NCBI GenBank assembly: GCA_963575745.1
Contig: CAUYUJ010015506.1
Location: forward strand, 264,697 to 328,696
Direction of reading: 5' to 3'
DNA: 64,000 nt
DNA from: Prorocentrum cordatum
Taxonomy: Eukaryota; Sar; Dinophyceae; Prorocentrales; Prorocentraceae
Made by a program: the position numbers and the translations under genes. This document shows positions 20,545-31,676 of this stretch, piece by piece (within the stretch, counting starts at the first letter, position 1; every line of letters begins with the position of its first letter). Under the pieces are notes generated by a model that saw only the letters and a list, made by a program, of their open reading frames with translations, was not told the origin of the DNA and searched no databases.

Positions 20545-21180
20545 CAGGTTCGAGGCTGGTAAAGGTGGGCCATTTCCATCGGTGATGTGATGCAAACGGG
20601 TTGAGGCAGGACGTTTGGATGTTTTCAAGTTGACGCAGAGGCGAGACGACGGGTTGCTGAAAGCTGCCCCACCCTCTCTGCGCTGTCGTTCACCATGGCG
20701 GACTCTTTGTAGGATTTCGACCGCACCCTTGCTTTCGCGAGTAAGTTTCGGAATCAGAGATGTCGGTGGCACTTCCTACACTGGTCTGAGGCCACCATGC
20801 CGTGGTGGTCGTGCTTGTGACCGAAGCGGCAGCATCCGTAGAGGAGGAGATTGGCTTGGGACCTTACCGGGATTCCCTTTCAATGCTCAGGCCCTTTTAT
20901 CCAAAGGTTCTGGGCCTCTTGACCCTGGATCAGGTCTCAGCGGCGAACATGGGCGCAGAGCGTATCGGCGTATCGGAGAACTCTACCAACTTTCGTTTCG
21001 CAGCTGGCGCTAAGAGCATCTCAGGTTGTTGCTGCAGCACTTCGATCTTCGATCCTCCAGCTGCTGCAGCCGTCGAGGTCGCGAGGGCGAGGCGCCTTCT
21101 GCTGCCTGGGCCTGGCCCCCAGAGGCGAGCTGGAGACTCCCACGCAGTGAGGCTGCTACGGACGGGGGACACGGAAGGCG
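20545..21180. other. Single-copy-looking stretch before the triplet array
   Basis: About 630 bases of moderate G+C. A + frame of 321 codons (20802-21767) begins here but its second half is Arg/Thr homopolymer from the triplet array. The first 100 residues match nothing recognised. No gene is called. Confidence 0.4.
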
Positions 21181-21183
21181 AGG

Positions 21184-21242
21184 AGGGTCGTCGTCGTCGT
21201 CGCCGTAGCAGTCGTCGTCGTCGCCGCCTCCGCCGCCGCCGA

Positions 21243-21285
<43 letters not shown>

Positions 21286-21303
21286 GCCGTCGCCGCCGTC
21301 GCT

Positions 21304-21334
<31 letters not shown>

Positions 21335-21375
21335 CCGTCGTCTCCGCCGCCGTCGTCGTCGCCGCCGTTGCCGTC
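21184..21375 (+). repeat. GTC/GCC triplet array
   Basis: Almost pure CGTCGTCGCCGCCG-type triplets. It is followed, after about 150 bases, by GAC triplets, its reverse complement. Confidence 0.9.
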
Positions 21376-21527
21376 GCCGTCCCCCCACGGGCAGCGAAGG
21401 GCCCGTGCACTGGTTCGACGTCGCGGGCGGCGGCGCGCTGCGAGCGCGTTCGGCGCCGCCGCGCGGTGGCCGCCCGTGCGGCGAGCCCGGCTCGCCCGTG
21501 GTACGCAGGCGTGGCCCGCGACGATTG

Positions 21528-21568
21528 GCAACGACGACGGCGACGACGACGACGACGATCCCTGCGGC

Positions 21569-21605
<37 letters not shown>

Positions 21606-22112
21606 GCGAAGACGACAACGACGACGGCGGCGGCGACGACGACGACGACGACCACGACGACGACGACGACGACGACGGCGGCGAAGACGACGACGACGAC
21701 GACGACGACGACGACTGCCAGCGACGAGGACGAAGACGACGACGACGACTGTCAGCGACGACGATGACGACGACGACTGTCAGCGACGACAATGACGACA
21801 ACGACGGTCGGCGCTAGTCGGCGACGGCGACGGTCGACGACAGTCGACGGCGACGACCTGTATCGACGACCACGACGACGACGACGGCGGCGGCGGCGAC
21901 GACGACGACCATGACCACGACGACGACGACGGTCGGCGACCACGACCTGTAGCGATGACGATGACCACGGCAACGACGACGACGACGACGACGACGGTCG
22001 GCCACGGGTCGCGACGATGATGACGGCGATGGTCGGCGATTGTCGGCGGAGATGATGGTTGCGACGGTCGGCGGCGGTGGCGGCGGCGGCGACGACGACG
22101 ACGACAACAACA
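21528..22112 (+). repeat. GAC/GGC triplet array
   Basis: About 580 bases of GACGACGACGGC triplets with interruptions (CTGTCAGCGACGA, GGTCGGCGAC). With 21184-21375 it can form a long imperfect cruciform. Poly-Asp/Thr/Arg frames are not taken as genes. Confidence 0.9.
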
Positions 22113-22289
22113 ACCGCGGGACAATGCGGCCTGGGTCGTGCGGGGCTGGACACTCAACCCCGTATAGATATGGACACGCGGTTGGAAAACCTTGGAAAGT
22201 CGGTCGTCGTTACTGTGCGGGTTTGCTGTAGGTCTGCGGCGGGGATATCATTCGTTCCAGCAGTTGGGTGTGGCAGTTCGCCGAACTCC

Positions 22290-22640
22290 CCCGAGAACCC
22301 TCCATGGAGGTTTTTTCCCTAATGTTTATCGGGTTTACGGTGTTTTTTTGTTTTTGTTTCAGGGTGTTTTTTTGATTTCTTGCGGTATTTTCCCGGGAGG
22401 GAAAGCCATAGACAAAAAACCCAACTCGATTTTTTCTGTGGTTTTTCGGGGTCCTGGGGCTCCACAATCAAATACAAGACTATTGTTGACCCCCCTTGGA
22501 AAACCACCGCAAAACCACCCAACTCTGAGACTATTCTGTTTTCTTTTTTCAAGGTTTTCTGTGAGGGGAACTTTCGAAAACCCTTCTAACCATTTTTGTT
22601 TTAAGGTTTTTCCTATGGTTCTTCGGTTTTTCTCCAAGTA
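22290..22640 (+). repeat. AT-richer repeats with GGGGCCCC-type core, block 1
   Basis: Lower G+C than its surroundings. It contains GGTTTTTCGGGGTCCTGGGG-like sequence followed by CTCCACAATCAAA and runs of T, the same family as 23870-24690 and 38390-41540. Confidence 0.6.
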
Positions 22641-22718
22641 GGCTTGCCCTATAGGAGTCCTAGCTCAAACCCTACTAATTGGTCCGTTGCCCCTCCCCCC
22701 GCTAATTCCTATAGCTAT

Positions 22719-23648
22719 GAAAGAGCGTGTTCTACCGCTGCTGGCGGAAAACCGGGGGGGGGTCACTACTGGTTCAAACCCCTCCCCCCCCCCCTTTCCG
22801 GAAAACCGGGGGGGGTCACTACCGGTTCGAACCCCTCCCCCCCCCCAGTTCATTATGAAAAGGGGGAAGGGGGGGGGTCACTACCGATTCAACCCCCCCC
22901 CCCCTCGAACTTGAAAACGGGGGGGGTCACTACCAGTTCGAACCCCCCCTCCCCCCCCTCCCCCCTTCGAAAACCGAGGGGGGGTGCGGACAGTGGTGGG
23001 GACGGTGGTGGTGGGGACAGTGATGAGGGGACAGCGGGACAGTGGTGGGGACAGTGGGACAGTGGTGGGGACGGTAGTGGTGGGGACAATGGTGAGGACA
23101 ATGGTGGGAACAGTGGGGACAGTGGGACAGTGGTGGGGACGGTGGTGGTGGGGACAGTGGTGTGGGGACAGTGGGAATGTGGTGGAAACAGTAGGACAGT
23201 GGAGGGTACAGTGGTGGTGGGGACAGTGGTGAAGGCGGTGGCGAGGACGGCGGTGGGACAATGGGACAGAGGTACAGTGGGGACAGTGGTGGGGACAGTG
23301 GGGACAGTAGTGGGAACAGTGGGACAGCTCAGTGGGACAGCGGAGGAGTCAGTGGGACAGTGGGGACAGTGGGGATAGTCGGGCAGTGGTTGGGGCCGTG
23401 GAGAAAGTTGGGAGAGTGGAGCCGTGGTGGGAACAGTGGTGGGGACAGTGGGGACAGTGCGACAGTGGTGGTGGCACTGGTGGGGACAGTAGGGGCGGTG
23501 GTGGAACCAGTGGGGACAGTGGTGGTGAGGACAGTGGGGGATGTGGTGAGGACGGTGGTAGGTCGTTTGCCGGTAGTGAAAAGGGCGGCGAATTTTTCCG
23601 GGGGGGGACCAGGTTTTCCACAGTAGCGGCGGTGGATCACGCTCTCTC
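22719..23648 (+). mobile_element. Short TIR element related to the 15.9-kb element
   Basis: The ends GAAAGAGCGTGTTCTACCGC and, inverted, GAGAGAGCGTGATCCACCGC match at 20 of 24 positions over the full TIR. It is flanked by the 8-bp direct repeat ATAGCTAT (22711-22718 and 23649-23656). The left side repeats the GGTTCGAACCCC units (22752-22985) and the G-rich minisatellite (22986-23560) of the large element. There are no coding sequences, so it is probably a deletion derivative or non-autonomous member. Confidence 0.8.
22986..23560 (+). repeat. G-rich minisatellite, second array
   Basis: The same GGGGACAGTG unit and order of variants as 1948-2820, about two-thirds the length. It lies inside the short TIR element. 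Confidence 0.9.
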
Positions 23649-23664
23649 ATAGCTATGCCTATGC

Positions 23665-23726
23665 CCATGCCTCCCCCCTAACTCCTGTGCCTATGCCTAT
23701 GCCTATGCCTATGCCAGCCTGCCTGC

Positions 23727-23758
<32 letters not shown>

Positions 23759-23795
23759 GCGCTTGCTTGCATGCTTGTTTGCTTGCTGAGTTGCG
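23665..23795 (+). repeat. CTATGC hexamer and GCTT tetramer microsatellites
   Basis: CCTATGCCTATGCC repeats followed by about ten GCTT/GCCT tetramers, immediately outside the short TIR element. Confidence 0.85.
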
Positions 23796-23869
23796 GATTC
23801 CAATCATGCTTGATTCCTCTGATTCTTTGATTTGAGTCGTCGAATCTATTTGGAGTCAACGCTGGCTGA

Positions 23870-24690
23870 TATTTTCACGGAAAACCGCAGGAAAAAACAC
23901 CTCCACCGCGGATTTTTGTTGTTTTTTTGTCGGGGGTCTGAGGCCCCAAGATTAGAAGCCCTTCCGGGAAACTTTTGAAAAGCTCCAAACTCGGAGGTTA
24001 TTCGGTAGTTATTCGGGAGTTCTGCGGCCCCACACTTACAAACACATTTATTTTTGAAAACCACCCGGAAACATCACCGAACATCTTTTTGATTTTTGTG
24101 GGAGGGGAAACCTCAGAAACAAAAGCCCAACTCGGGTTTTGTTTGAGTTTTTTTTCTGGTTTCTTTGGCCAGTCCAGGCTGCAGGATTCTCCGAAGGGGG
24201 GAAAACAATGGAATAACAAGCCCAACTCAGATGATTTTTGGGGGTGTCGGAGGTTCTCCAGCCAGGCCAGGCTCCCGGATTCTCCGCGGGGGGGGGCAGC
24301 TTCGAAAAACTCCCGATTCCTAGTTTTCGTTCAAGGCTTTTTCGGGGGTTCTGGGGCCCCACAATAAAAAACATGACTATCTCTGAGAACCTCCCTGGGG
24401 AACTCCCGAGAAACTCCCGACCTCGGCGGTTGCTCGGTGGTTTTTCGGGGGTTCTCTGGCCAGCCCAGGCTCCAGGATTCTCCGGGGGGGAAACATTTCA
24501 GAAAAATCCTGACTTTTTTTCGATGTTTTTTCGGGGGTTCTTCGGCCAGCCTCGGCTCCCGGAGTCTCTGGGGGGGAAGCACCGAAAAACAATGCAATTT
24601 GGGTTTTTCTCCAAATGTTTTTCGGGGGTTCTGGGGCCCCACAATTAAAATCGATAACATTTTTGATCCTCCCCCAAAAACTCCCGAGGG
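23870..24690 (+). repeat. GGGGCCCC-core repeats, block 2
   Basis: Several units of about 100-130 bases with TTTTTCGGGGGTTCTGGGGC, CCCACAATAAAAA and CTCCGGGGGGGAAAC. The same family appears in the opposite orientation at 38870-40075. The frames lack recognisable protein content. Confidence 0.75.
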
Positions 24691-24694
24691 GTGA

Positions 24695-24990
24695 GGGAAA
24701 GAGAGGGACAGGCGGGGGAGGAGGAGAAGGAGGAGGAAGCGAGCAGAATGGCCAATGGCCTCATGGATGCCTTGCGGAGACTTTTTTTCGGATGTCTCCG
24801 AAAAGTTTCTGTGGGTTCTCTTGGAGCGTTTTGGCGGCCTGTTGGCGGTTCTGGGAGCCTCTCAGGGCGTCTTGGTTGCCGCGGGGGAGCCTCTTGGGGC
24901 GTCTTGGGGGTCTCTTAGGACTCAATTCAGGACCCCTTGGAAGCCTCTTGGGGCCTCCTGGGTGCCGTTTGGTGGCGGGCAGCGGGGGCC
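24695..24990 (+). repeat. GGA tract and GGCCTCTTGGGG minisatellite, array 1
   Basis: A short GGAGGAGAAGGAGG tract, a stretch of about 90 bases, then imperfect units of GGCGTCTTGGGGGTCTC type. It is followed by GATCGATCAAGAAAGGGGC and GAGTTAATT (25013-25039). A similar order recurs at 35440-35995. Confidence 0.7.
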
Positions 24991-25068
24991 ATCTTGGGGC
25001 CAGCCTGCAGGTGATCGATCAAGAAAGGGGCGAGTTAATTGTTGACGCTTCGCGTATCTCCAGTCTTA

Positions 25069-25100
25069 CCGTAGCCTGGCTCAAGCCATTTCGGATCAAG
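25069..25100 (+). other. Tandem relict spliced leader upstream of the PLAC8 gene
   Basis: CCGTAGCCTGGCTCAAG (25069-25085) equals the dinoflagellate spliced leader with a 4-base internal gap. The adjoining CCATTTCGGATCAAG (25086-25100) equals the truncated leader with two changes. A full leader followed by one missing its first six bases is the known signature of an mRNA that was trans-spliced, reverse-transcribed, reinserted and given a new acceptor. It lies 100 bases upstream of the ATG at 25200. Confidence 0.75.
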
Positions 25101-25199
25101 GGGAGTCCACCATCTGCAGTCGTCAATCCTGTGCGAAAGCAGTGCTGCCGACGCAGCCCTTGCACCTGCAGCCAGCAAGCTGTCGCTTGCCGTCGCGCA

Positions 25200-26150
25200 A
25201 TGCTTCCGCTTGTGTTGCTGGTGCCCCTGGCACTGGTGAGCCTCGACCTCGTGGTGCCGTGGCCATCGGCTTCGGGTGTCGGGCTGCCCCCGGTGCTGGT
25301 GCCCTCGAGCTTGGCTCCAGACGCGGTGATGTCGAGGCGTTTGTCTTATTACCACCCTGACTACAACAGCTACGACGACCACGACGCCCCCTACAACTCG
25401 GTGGACCCATCTGACGTGCTTTTGCTTTACTACATCTATATATATATATATATATACGGGATTATCTACTTCATGATTTGGGTGCCGCTTATGGTCGCCT
25501 TTTTGACTGCATCGTGGGTCTTCGCTTGCCGGTACAAGATGAACGTGACCGACAATAGGCCGCCCCTCCAGGACGGGCTGGCTCCGTGCGCGCAGACGGA
25601 CGACTTCGAGACACGCCAGTTCGGCTGCTTCGAGCACATGTCCACCTGTCTGCATGCGCTGTGCTGCCCAGTTTGCCGCGCCGCGGACACCTACAAAGGA
25701 GCTGGCATCGAAGAGTACTGGGGCGTGGTCTTGTAATTCATATTGGCCATCGTAGTCGGCGACCTCGTTGGCATTATTGTCAAAGTCCTGATTGCCATGC
25801 CTCTCCTCGCAAGTTGCCCCCTAAACTACTCCCTAGACACGTGCATGATACTCAATGAAATAGCCATGTCGGTCGGTTACACAGTCTCGATACTCATTGT
25901 GGGTCTCTTCCTCCAAAAGTATCGCCGCAAGCTGCGGGCGAAGCTCTGCGGGCGCGAGGATGTGGGGCCGAACATTTTCGTCGACGTCCTCCTGTTCGGG
26001 TTCTGCACCAGCTGCGTCGCACAGGAGGCGCGGGAGCTCGACAAAGCTATGGGCGTCACCGTCGAGTGTTGCTGCCAGCTGAGTACAGGCCGGCCCCTCC
26101 AGGACGCCCAGCCCTTGGTCGGCCAGCCAGTGCAAAGTCGGGTGATGTAG
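25200..26150 (+). pseudogene. PLAC8-family cysteine-rich membrane protein, interrupted by an in-frame stop
   Basis: The ATG at 25200 is the first after the relict leader; it opens a hydrophobic signal-like segment (LPLVLLVPLALVSLDLVVP). Next come a Tyr/Asp-rich stretch, a membrane segment with YIYIYIYIYG encoded by a TA microsatellite (25434-25456), and the PLAC8 core: CFEHMSTCLHALCCPVC, then after two more hydrophobic segments YRRKLRAKL and DVLLFGFCTSCVAQEARELD. TAA at 25734-25736 splits the core after EEYWGVVL; homologous sequence continues in the same frame to the TAG-type end at 26150. PLAC8 proteins are small Cys-rich membrane proteins (metal handling or cell-size control in plants). No splice signals explain the stop. 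It looks like an intron-less retrocopy with one nonsense change; readthrough or a sequencing error are the alternatives. Confidence 0.75.
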
Positions 26151-26373
26151 GATGGCGACGATGGGGTGAAATGGAGGTAGAGAGGACTCGACTGAATCTG
26201 ATTCTGCCGGCGCGTGCGACTAGCCCGGCGTCTCTATAAATAGCCCCTTGGTGCTTGCGGCCGTTGCGGTTGTGCGTGCCGACCCGGGCGCGGCTTTGCG
26301 CTTCAACGAGGGCCAAAGGTGCCGCAATTTTTGTTTAATGCCATTCCCAGCCTGCCATCGTCGACCCCAAGCA
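26151..26373. other. Spacer between the PLAC8 gene and the 580-bp units
   Basis: A short spacer containing TCTCTATAAATAGCC near 26230. It is TATA-box-like, but dinoflagellate promoters generally lack TATA boxes, so this is not called as a promoter. Confidence 0.4.
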
Positions 26374-27995
26374 TCTCGAGAGCGGAGAATGTCTGCACAC
26401 CGCGAAGAGCAGGTCTGTACATAAGCTCAGTGCTCTTCCCTCCGAGGCGGGATTTGTACATGACCGCCGCCCGGAGGATCCATTTTCGGGGGCCCTGGCA
26501 GGCGGTGGACATGGACATGTTCCGGCTCCCAGGGGCCAAACGTGTCCATCTCCACCGCCCGCTGGGGCACCAGGATGTTGCGCCCCAGGCGGTGGATCTG
26601 GATGAACCCCCGCCTCGCATTCTTGCCACCGATCCAGCGCCGCCGGGCCGCTCCACGCTGCCACGTTTGGCAGCGCCCTGCCGCCTCGGCTGCGACGGGC
26701 CGCCTCGCCGCCGGGCCGCGTCGCGGCAGACCTTGTGTGGTCGACGGCGGAGCCGTGGCCTCTCTCGTATCTGCCGCGGCGCGGCGGCGTCCGGGGCCTT
26801 GGGCACGGCGGCGTCAGTGTCTCAGCATGTCTCCGTCTTCTGTGGAGTCAGCGCTCCAGTCTTCCAGGCGGGATGGAAGGCGCGTGGTGTTACAGGGCTT
26901 CCCAGCACCAGGACGCTCGGCCCGCAGTGCGCTCAATAGCAGAAGCCCATGTTCTCGAGAGCGGAGAATGTCTGCAGACCGCGAAGAGCAGGTCTGTACA
27001 TAAGCTCAGTGCTCTTCCCTCCGAGGCGGGATTTGTACATGACCGCCGCCCGGAGGATCCATTTTCGGGGGCCCTGGCAGGCGGTGGACATGGACATGTT
27101 CCGGCTCCCAAGGGCCAAAACGTGTCCATCTCCACCGCCCGCTGGGGCACCAGGATGTTGCGCCCCAGGCGGTGGATCTGGATGAACCCCCGCCTCGCAT
27201 TCTTGCCGCCGATCCAGCGCCGCCGGGCCGCTCCACGCTGCCACGTTTGGCAGTGCCCTGCCGCCTCGGCTGCGACGGGCCGCCTCGCCGCCGGGCCGCG
27301 TCGCGGCAGACCTTGTGTGGTCGACGGCGGAGCCGTGGCCTCTCTCGTGTCTGCCGCGGCGCGGCGGCGTCCGGGGCCTTGGGCACGGCGGCGTCAGTGT
27401 CTCAGCATGTCTCCGTCTTCTGTGGAGTCAGCGCTCCAGTCTTCCAGGCGGGATGGAAGGCGCGTGGTGTTACAGGGCTTCCCAGCGCCAGGACGCTCGG
27501 CCCGCAGTGCGCTCAATAGCAGAAGCCCATGTTCTCGAGAGCGGAGAATGTCTGCAGACCGCGAAGAGCAGGTCTGTACATAAGCTCAGTGCTCTTCCCT
27601 CCGAGGCGGGATTTGTACATGACCGCCGCCCGGAGGATCCATTTTCGGGGGCCCCGGCAGGCGGTGGGCATGGACATGTTCCGGCTCCCGGGGGCCAAAA
27701 CGTGTCCATCTCCACCGCCCGCTGGGGCGCCAGGACGTTGCGCCCCAGGTGGTGGATTTGGATGAACCCCCGCCTCGCATTTTTGCCGCCGATCCAGCGC
27801 CGCCGGGCCGCTCCACGCTGCCACGTTTGGCAGCGCCCTGCCGCCTCGGCGGCGACGGGCCGCCTCGCCGCCGGGCCGCGTCGCGGCAGACCTTGTGTGG
27901 TCGACGGCGGAGCCGTGTCCTCTCTCGTGTCTGCCGCGGCGCGGCGGCGTCCGGGGCCTCGGGCACGGCGGCGTCAGTGTCTCAGCATGTCTCCG
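26374..27995. repeat. Three tandem 580-bp units
   Basis: Units begin CTCGAGAGCGGAGAATGTCT at 26374, 26953 and 27533. The first two are full (579-580 bp); the third stops matching after CTCAGCATGTCTCCG at 27995. Divergence is a few percent. Because 580 is not a multiple of three, long frames through the array switch reading between units. One possible coding reading on - (IQIHRLGRNILVPQRAVEMD) is not recognised. It could be a tandem gene array, which is common in dinoflagellates, or a satellite. Confidence 0.85.
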
Positions 27996-28332
27996 CGCGC
28001 TTGGGCGAGGAGACGCCAGCTGAAATGGGGCTCGGGCGCGGCGTACCTGCTACACAAGCATGTGGCGGACTCACAGCACGATGCTTGCCCAAGGGGACCT
28101 CCAAGAAAACCCCGAGAAGCAAACATATGTTCTCTCGTTCAGGCAATCTTTTTTTGTTGGCCTTCCCCGCGCAAATAATAGCGTAAATTCGCAAAATCGT
28201 AAACCAGCACGTGGCTCGTTACGCGTTTAACGCTGGGGCCGTTTCCGCGCAAATCGGCCAGTGCGGGAACCACGCGCCGCACTCTGGCCATTCCCGCACC
28301 CGGAGGCCACAGGTGACATCGTAGAGGCGGCG

Positions 28333-31300
28333 ATGGGTCTATGCCTCCCCTGGCAGGAAGCACACAAGGAATTTCGCAGCCAGTTTGCGGCCACCTGGGG
28401 ATTCAAGCTGGCCGACTTTGCCTCCCTACACACCAAAATGGAGTACGTCATTAGCCACATCAGCATGCTGGCCACCTTCGCTCATCACCACCCGACTGCA
28501 GTGGAACACAATTGCCCCGGGACATGGGCAGGAATGCAGAAGCACGACTTCACCCTGGAGGCCCCCATGCGCGTGCTGGAAGCGATAGTCCAGCCTGCGA
28601 ATGTAGGCCAGCTAAGCAGTGGAGACTGCTCCATTTGCCAGCTGCACAAAGCGTTGACGGGATCAGAGGAGGGACTAGGCAGTCCGCGCACCATGTCGGA
28701 CCTGAAGTACATAGGGGGCGGGGTCGCCATGTCCAACCGCCGCCTCGACGAAGACCTCCCGGCCTCGCCAGCCCCTGGCACAACTCTTTCCCCTCCGACA
28801 GTACGGGACGAGCGATTCTGCAGGCTGCAGAAGGATGCCAGATACAACTGCGACGGCTGCACCAACACGGGACTACAGGGGACAGTCGGCACCTGGGAAG
28901 ATGATGGCACCCGTGAGCTGCTCGCCCAGAACCGCGCGCAGGCATACATGAAGGGTAAGAACTGCAAATGGCTCTGTGAGATGTGCTGGGTCAGCTCCCT
29001 GGAAAGCAAGGGAATCCACGTTCCTGACCCCAACCAGGCTGACGGCGGTACCAAGAAGGCCATGCAGCAGCGGCTGCAGGAGTACAAGCGCAGAATGGGC
29101 GACGAACGAGCGCGCAAGAGAGCTCGGACCCCCCCCTCACTGTCCAGTCTCCCGCTGGGTATCGGACGGCCTAACGAAGCCTCGATCCCTTCATCCCTGA
29201 GTGACCTCGTCATGCGGGCGCCGCGCCCCTTCCAGCCAGCCTGCGCCGGCACCGCCCTCCCACCACGCAGGCTCACAGACGGCAGGTTTGGTGCAGAAAC
29301 GCACCTCACCCAAATGTACTCGGCCACGTGCGACACCTGCCCCCCCGGCTCCCCCTTGCTTGAATGGATGCCCGGCCGTCCAGCCCTGGGATGTTTCATA
29401 TGGCGCCCAGAGGCGGACGCCAACTGCAACGAGCAGACAGGGCTCCCGTCGTGGGATGCAATGCCCTTCTTATGGGTCACGCAGAAGTGGAACGCAACAT
29501 GGGCCTGTAGGAGGTGCCTCGTTCACATCTGGAACATCGGCCCGGGCGTCCTCGACCAAGTACTCGACCGCTACTCCGACGAGGTTTACCCCGCCAACCC
29601 CACAGTGCGACAGGCCACAACCGACATTCCCGAGGACTGGTGCAACTGCGACATGACGGCACACCTTTCCCCAGCTAGCTGGGCCTCGGGCACAGGCACT
29701 GGCACGCTGGTCGCACCAGGCGACGATCAGTCAGCACTGCCCCCTGCTGCCCACGAACAAAGGGGTTCGGCCGACGGAGCCACCACCCCTTACTTCTTTC
29801 CCAACCAGCCGCCACCCCCTGCGCCCCAGCTGCCTGCATACTCCACCCACCGGCTGGCAGGGGGGGAGTCGAGAGCCCCCGTTCGCGCTTTAGTGAGGTA
29901 CCTGATAGAGTGGAGCCACGCATCCTACACCCTCTGGGAGGCCTATGTGCAGCGACTGGGGAAGGATATAGTGGGCGACGTGACCGACGAAACGGGATGG
30001 CCCTTTTAGCAATTGCCGCCCTTCCTGGATTCAATCTACGGAGAGGAGATCCCCAGCAACGGCCATCCCCCACACATCCCATGGGACGGAAAGAGGGCTG
30101 CTGCGGCCAGGGTTGTCGCACGCCTGGTGGATAGCAACCCCAAGTACAAGAAGGAATGGGAGCAATACGCCAGCAACCTTGACAATCAGAAAGGACAGTG
30201 CCCCTACCGTCAGCCGATGCACGTCCTCACGCAGTTCCTCACGGAGCTGGAGAAGTATTTAACCAGAGGGACAATCGAACTCCTCGCCGCCCAACCACAG
30301 GACGTGACGTCCAGAGGATCAGAAGAGGAATCGCCTGCTGCCAGCTGGCTCAGCAGGCCCCAGGAGCGGGCGGAACTGCCCGCGCCCGACCAGCGCGGGG
30401 AGGAGCACAACGCCACCCTGGCCTGCGCCAGCGCCTCCCCCCAGGAACCTGACGCACCTGGCCCGCCCGATGGGCCCCCCGCAGAGGTGCCTTCCTCATC
30501 AAAGCACCCGAACGGCGACGGCAACGTGGAAGGCATTGACTGGGATGACGACGCCAACAAGAAGTCCGAGACGGACGACAGCCCGCCAAGTTCCCCCGAC
30601 CCAGAACAACGGGGCGGCTCTGCGCACCAAGCTGATGACGCAGACAGTCCAGCTCCCACCTATCCGACGGCGGCCCAAGGCCCCCCCCGTTATGGACCCA
30701 GCCCCCCTCCACAGGGCTGAATCCGCAGCCTGGTCCCCATTTGCGCGGGCGTCAGATCGAGGGGCACCGCGCGGCGCATGGAGGAGGGGCGAAGCCCCCC
30801 CCCCCCCCAGTGAGGAACGAACTTGGAACGATCGTATCGGTGACGGCCGTTCACCCAGACAATCGGGGAGCGAAGCAGGCCGCCGACCACCCACAATCGC
30901 CGAAGACCGCAGCAGAGAACACTCTGCCACACCACCCCGCAGCTCACCCAGGCAGCGCCACAGCTCGCAGGGATGGTGGCACGACGCACGGACAGCAGCA
31001 ATCCCACCTGCGCGCCGAGACGACCCCATGGGTGGCCTCCCCATGTACCTGAGACCCATCGGCGACGTAGACGTCGCAAGGGACGAGCCTGCGCCAGAAA
31101 AGATCACGCGAATGCAGAACATGCTGGTGTGTGTGTGTGTGTGTGTGTGTGCTTTCAATGGGGTGTGGAGCGCCTGGGTCAGAAAGGCGGCCTACAATCA
31201 AGGGTGCTCCTGGGTCAACATCGAGTCTGACCCCTGGCGAAACGCGCCACAGAAGTGCGACGACTTCCTCCAGGCATGGAGCAAAGTGGGATACGACGCC

Positions 31301-31676
31301 TGCAAAAGGGACAGTGAATACCAGCTCCACGTCGACTGGCCAAACGTCATGGAGAAGCAGCGCAGACACGCGCATCGCGACAATAGAGCGCGCGCAGTGG
31401 AACCCCATCGGAAGCGGAGGCAAACACCTGTGGACCGATGAGGGCCAAGAGGTTGCAAAGAACCCCCCATGGGCCTCCGATGGCAGAGCCGCGCGGACAG
31501 GTGCATCTGGATCCGCAGCCCCCTGGCGTTCTTGGCAGTCCTGGGGCGCGTGGGAGCATCATCGAGACACATGGACCGACGCAGACTGGAAGGCCAGGGG
31601 GCAGCGGTCCTCCCCCAGAGGAGATACCCACTACGCGGACAAGCGTCAGCGCGGGTGGGATTTTGACCCCAAGTGA
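28333..31676 (+). pseudogene. Unrecognised protein with two Cys-rich motifs, broken
   Basis: The ATG at 28333 (MGLCLPWQEAHKEF) is chosen over the in-frame GTG at 28261. Codon-like, non-repetitive sequence runs to TAG at 30007-30009, then continues in the same frame (LPPFLDSIYGEEIPSNGHPP) to 30720, shifts frame at a run of eight C (30681-30688), and shifts again near 31385 before ending with DKRQRGWDFDPK at 31676. Two similar candidate zinc-binding modules appear: CDGC ... NCKWLCEMCW (about 28849-28995) and CDTC ... NATWACRRCL (about 29332-29520). A (GT)12 microsatellite at 31127-31150 encodes VCVCVCVC. No family is recognised. Homopolymer-linked shifts could be sequencing errors; the TAG is harder to explain that way. 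Confidence 0.5.

Noticed and set aside
18798-20772. Frames of 447 (+) and 642 (-) codons with repeated peptides
   Set aside because: They lie wholly in the 90-bp satellite; both strands are open at once and units vary by 1-3 bases.
26225-26240. TATA-box promoter (TATAAATAG)
   Set aside because: A single match without other promoter evidence, in a lineage where TATA boxes are generally not used.
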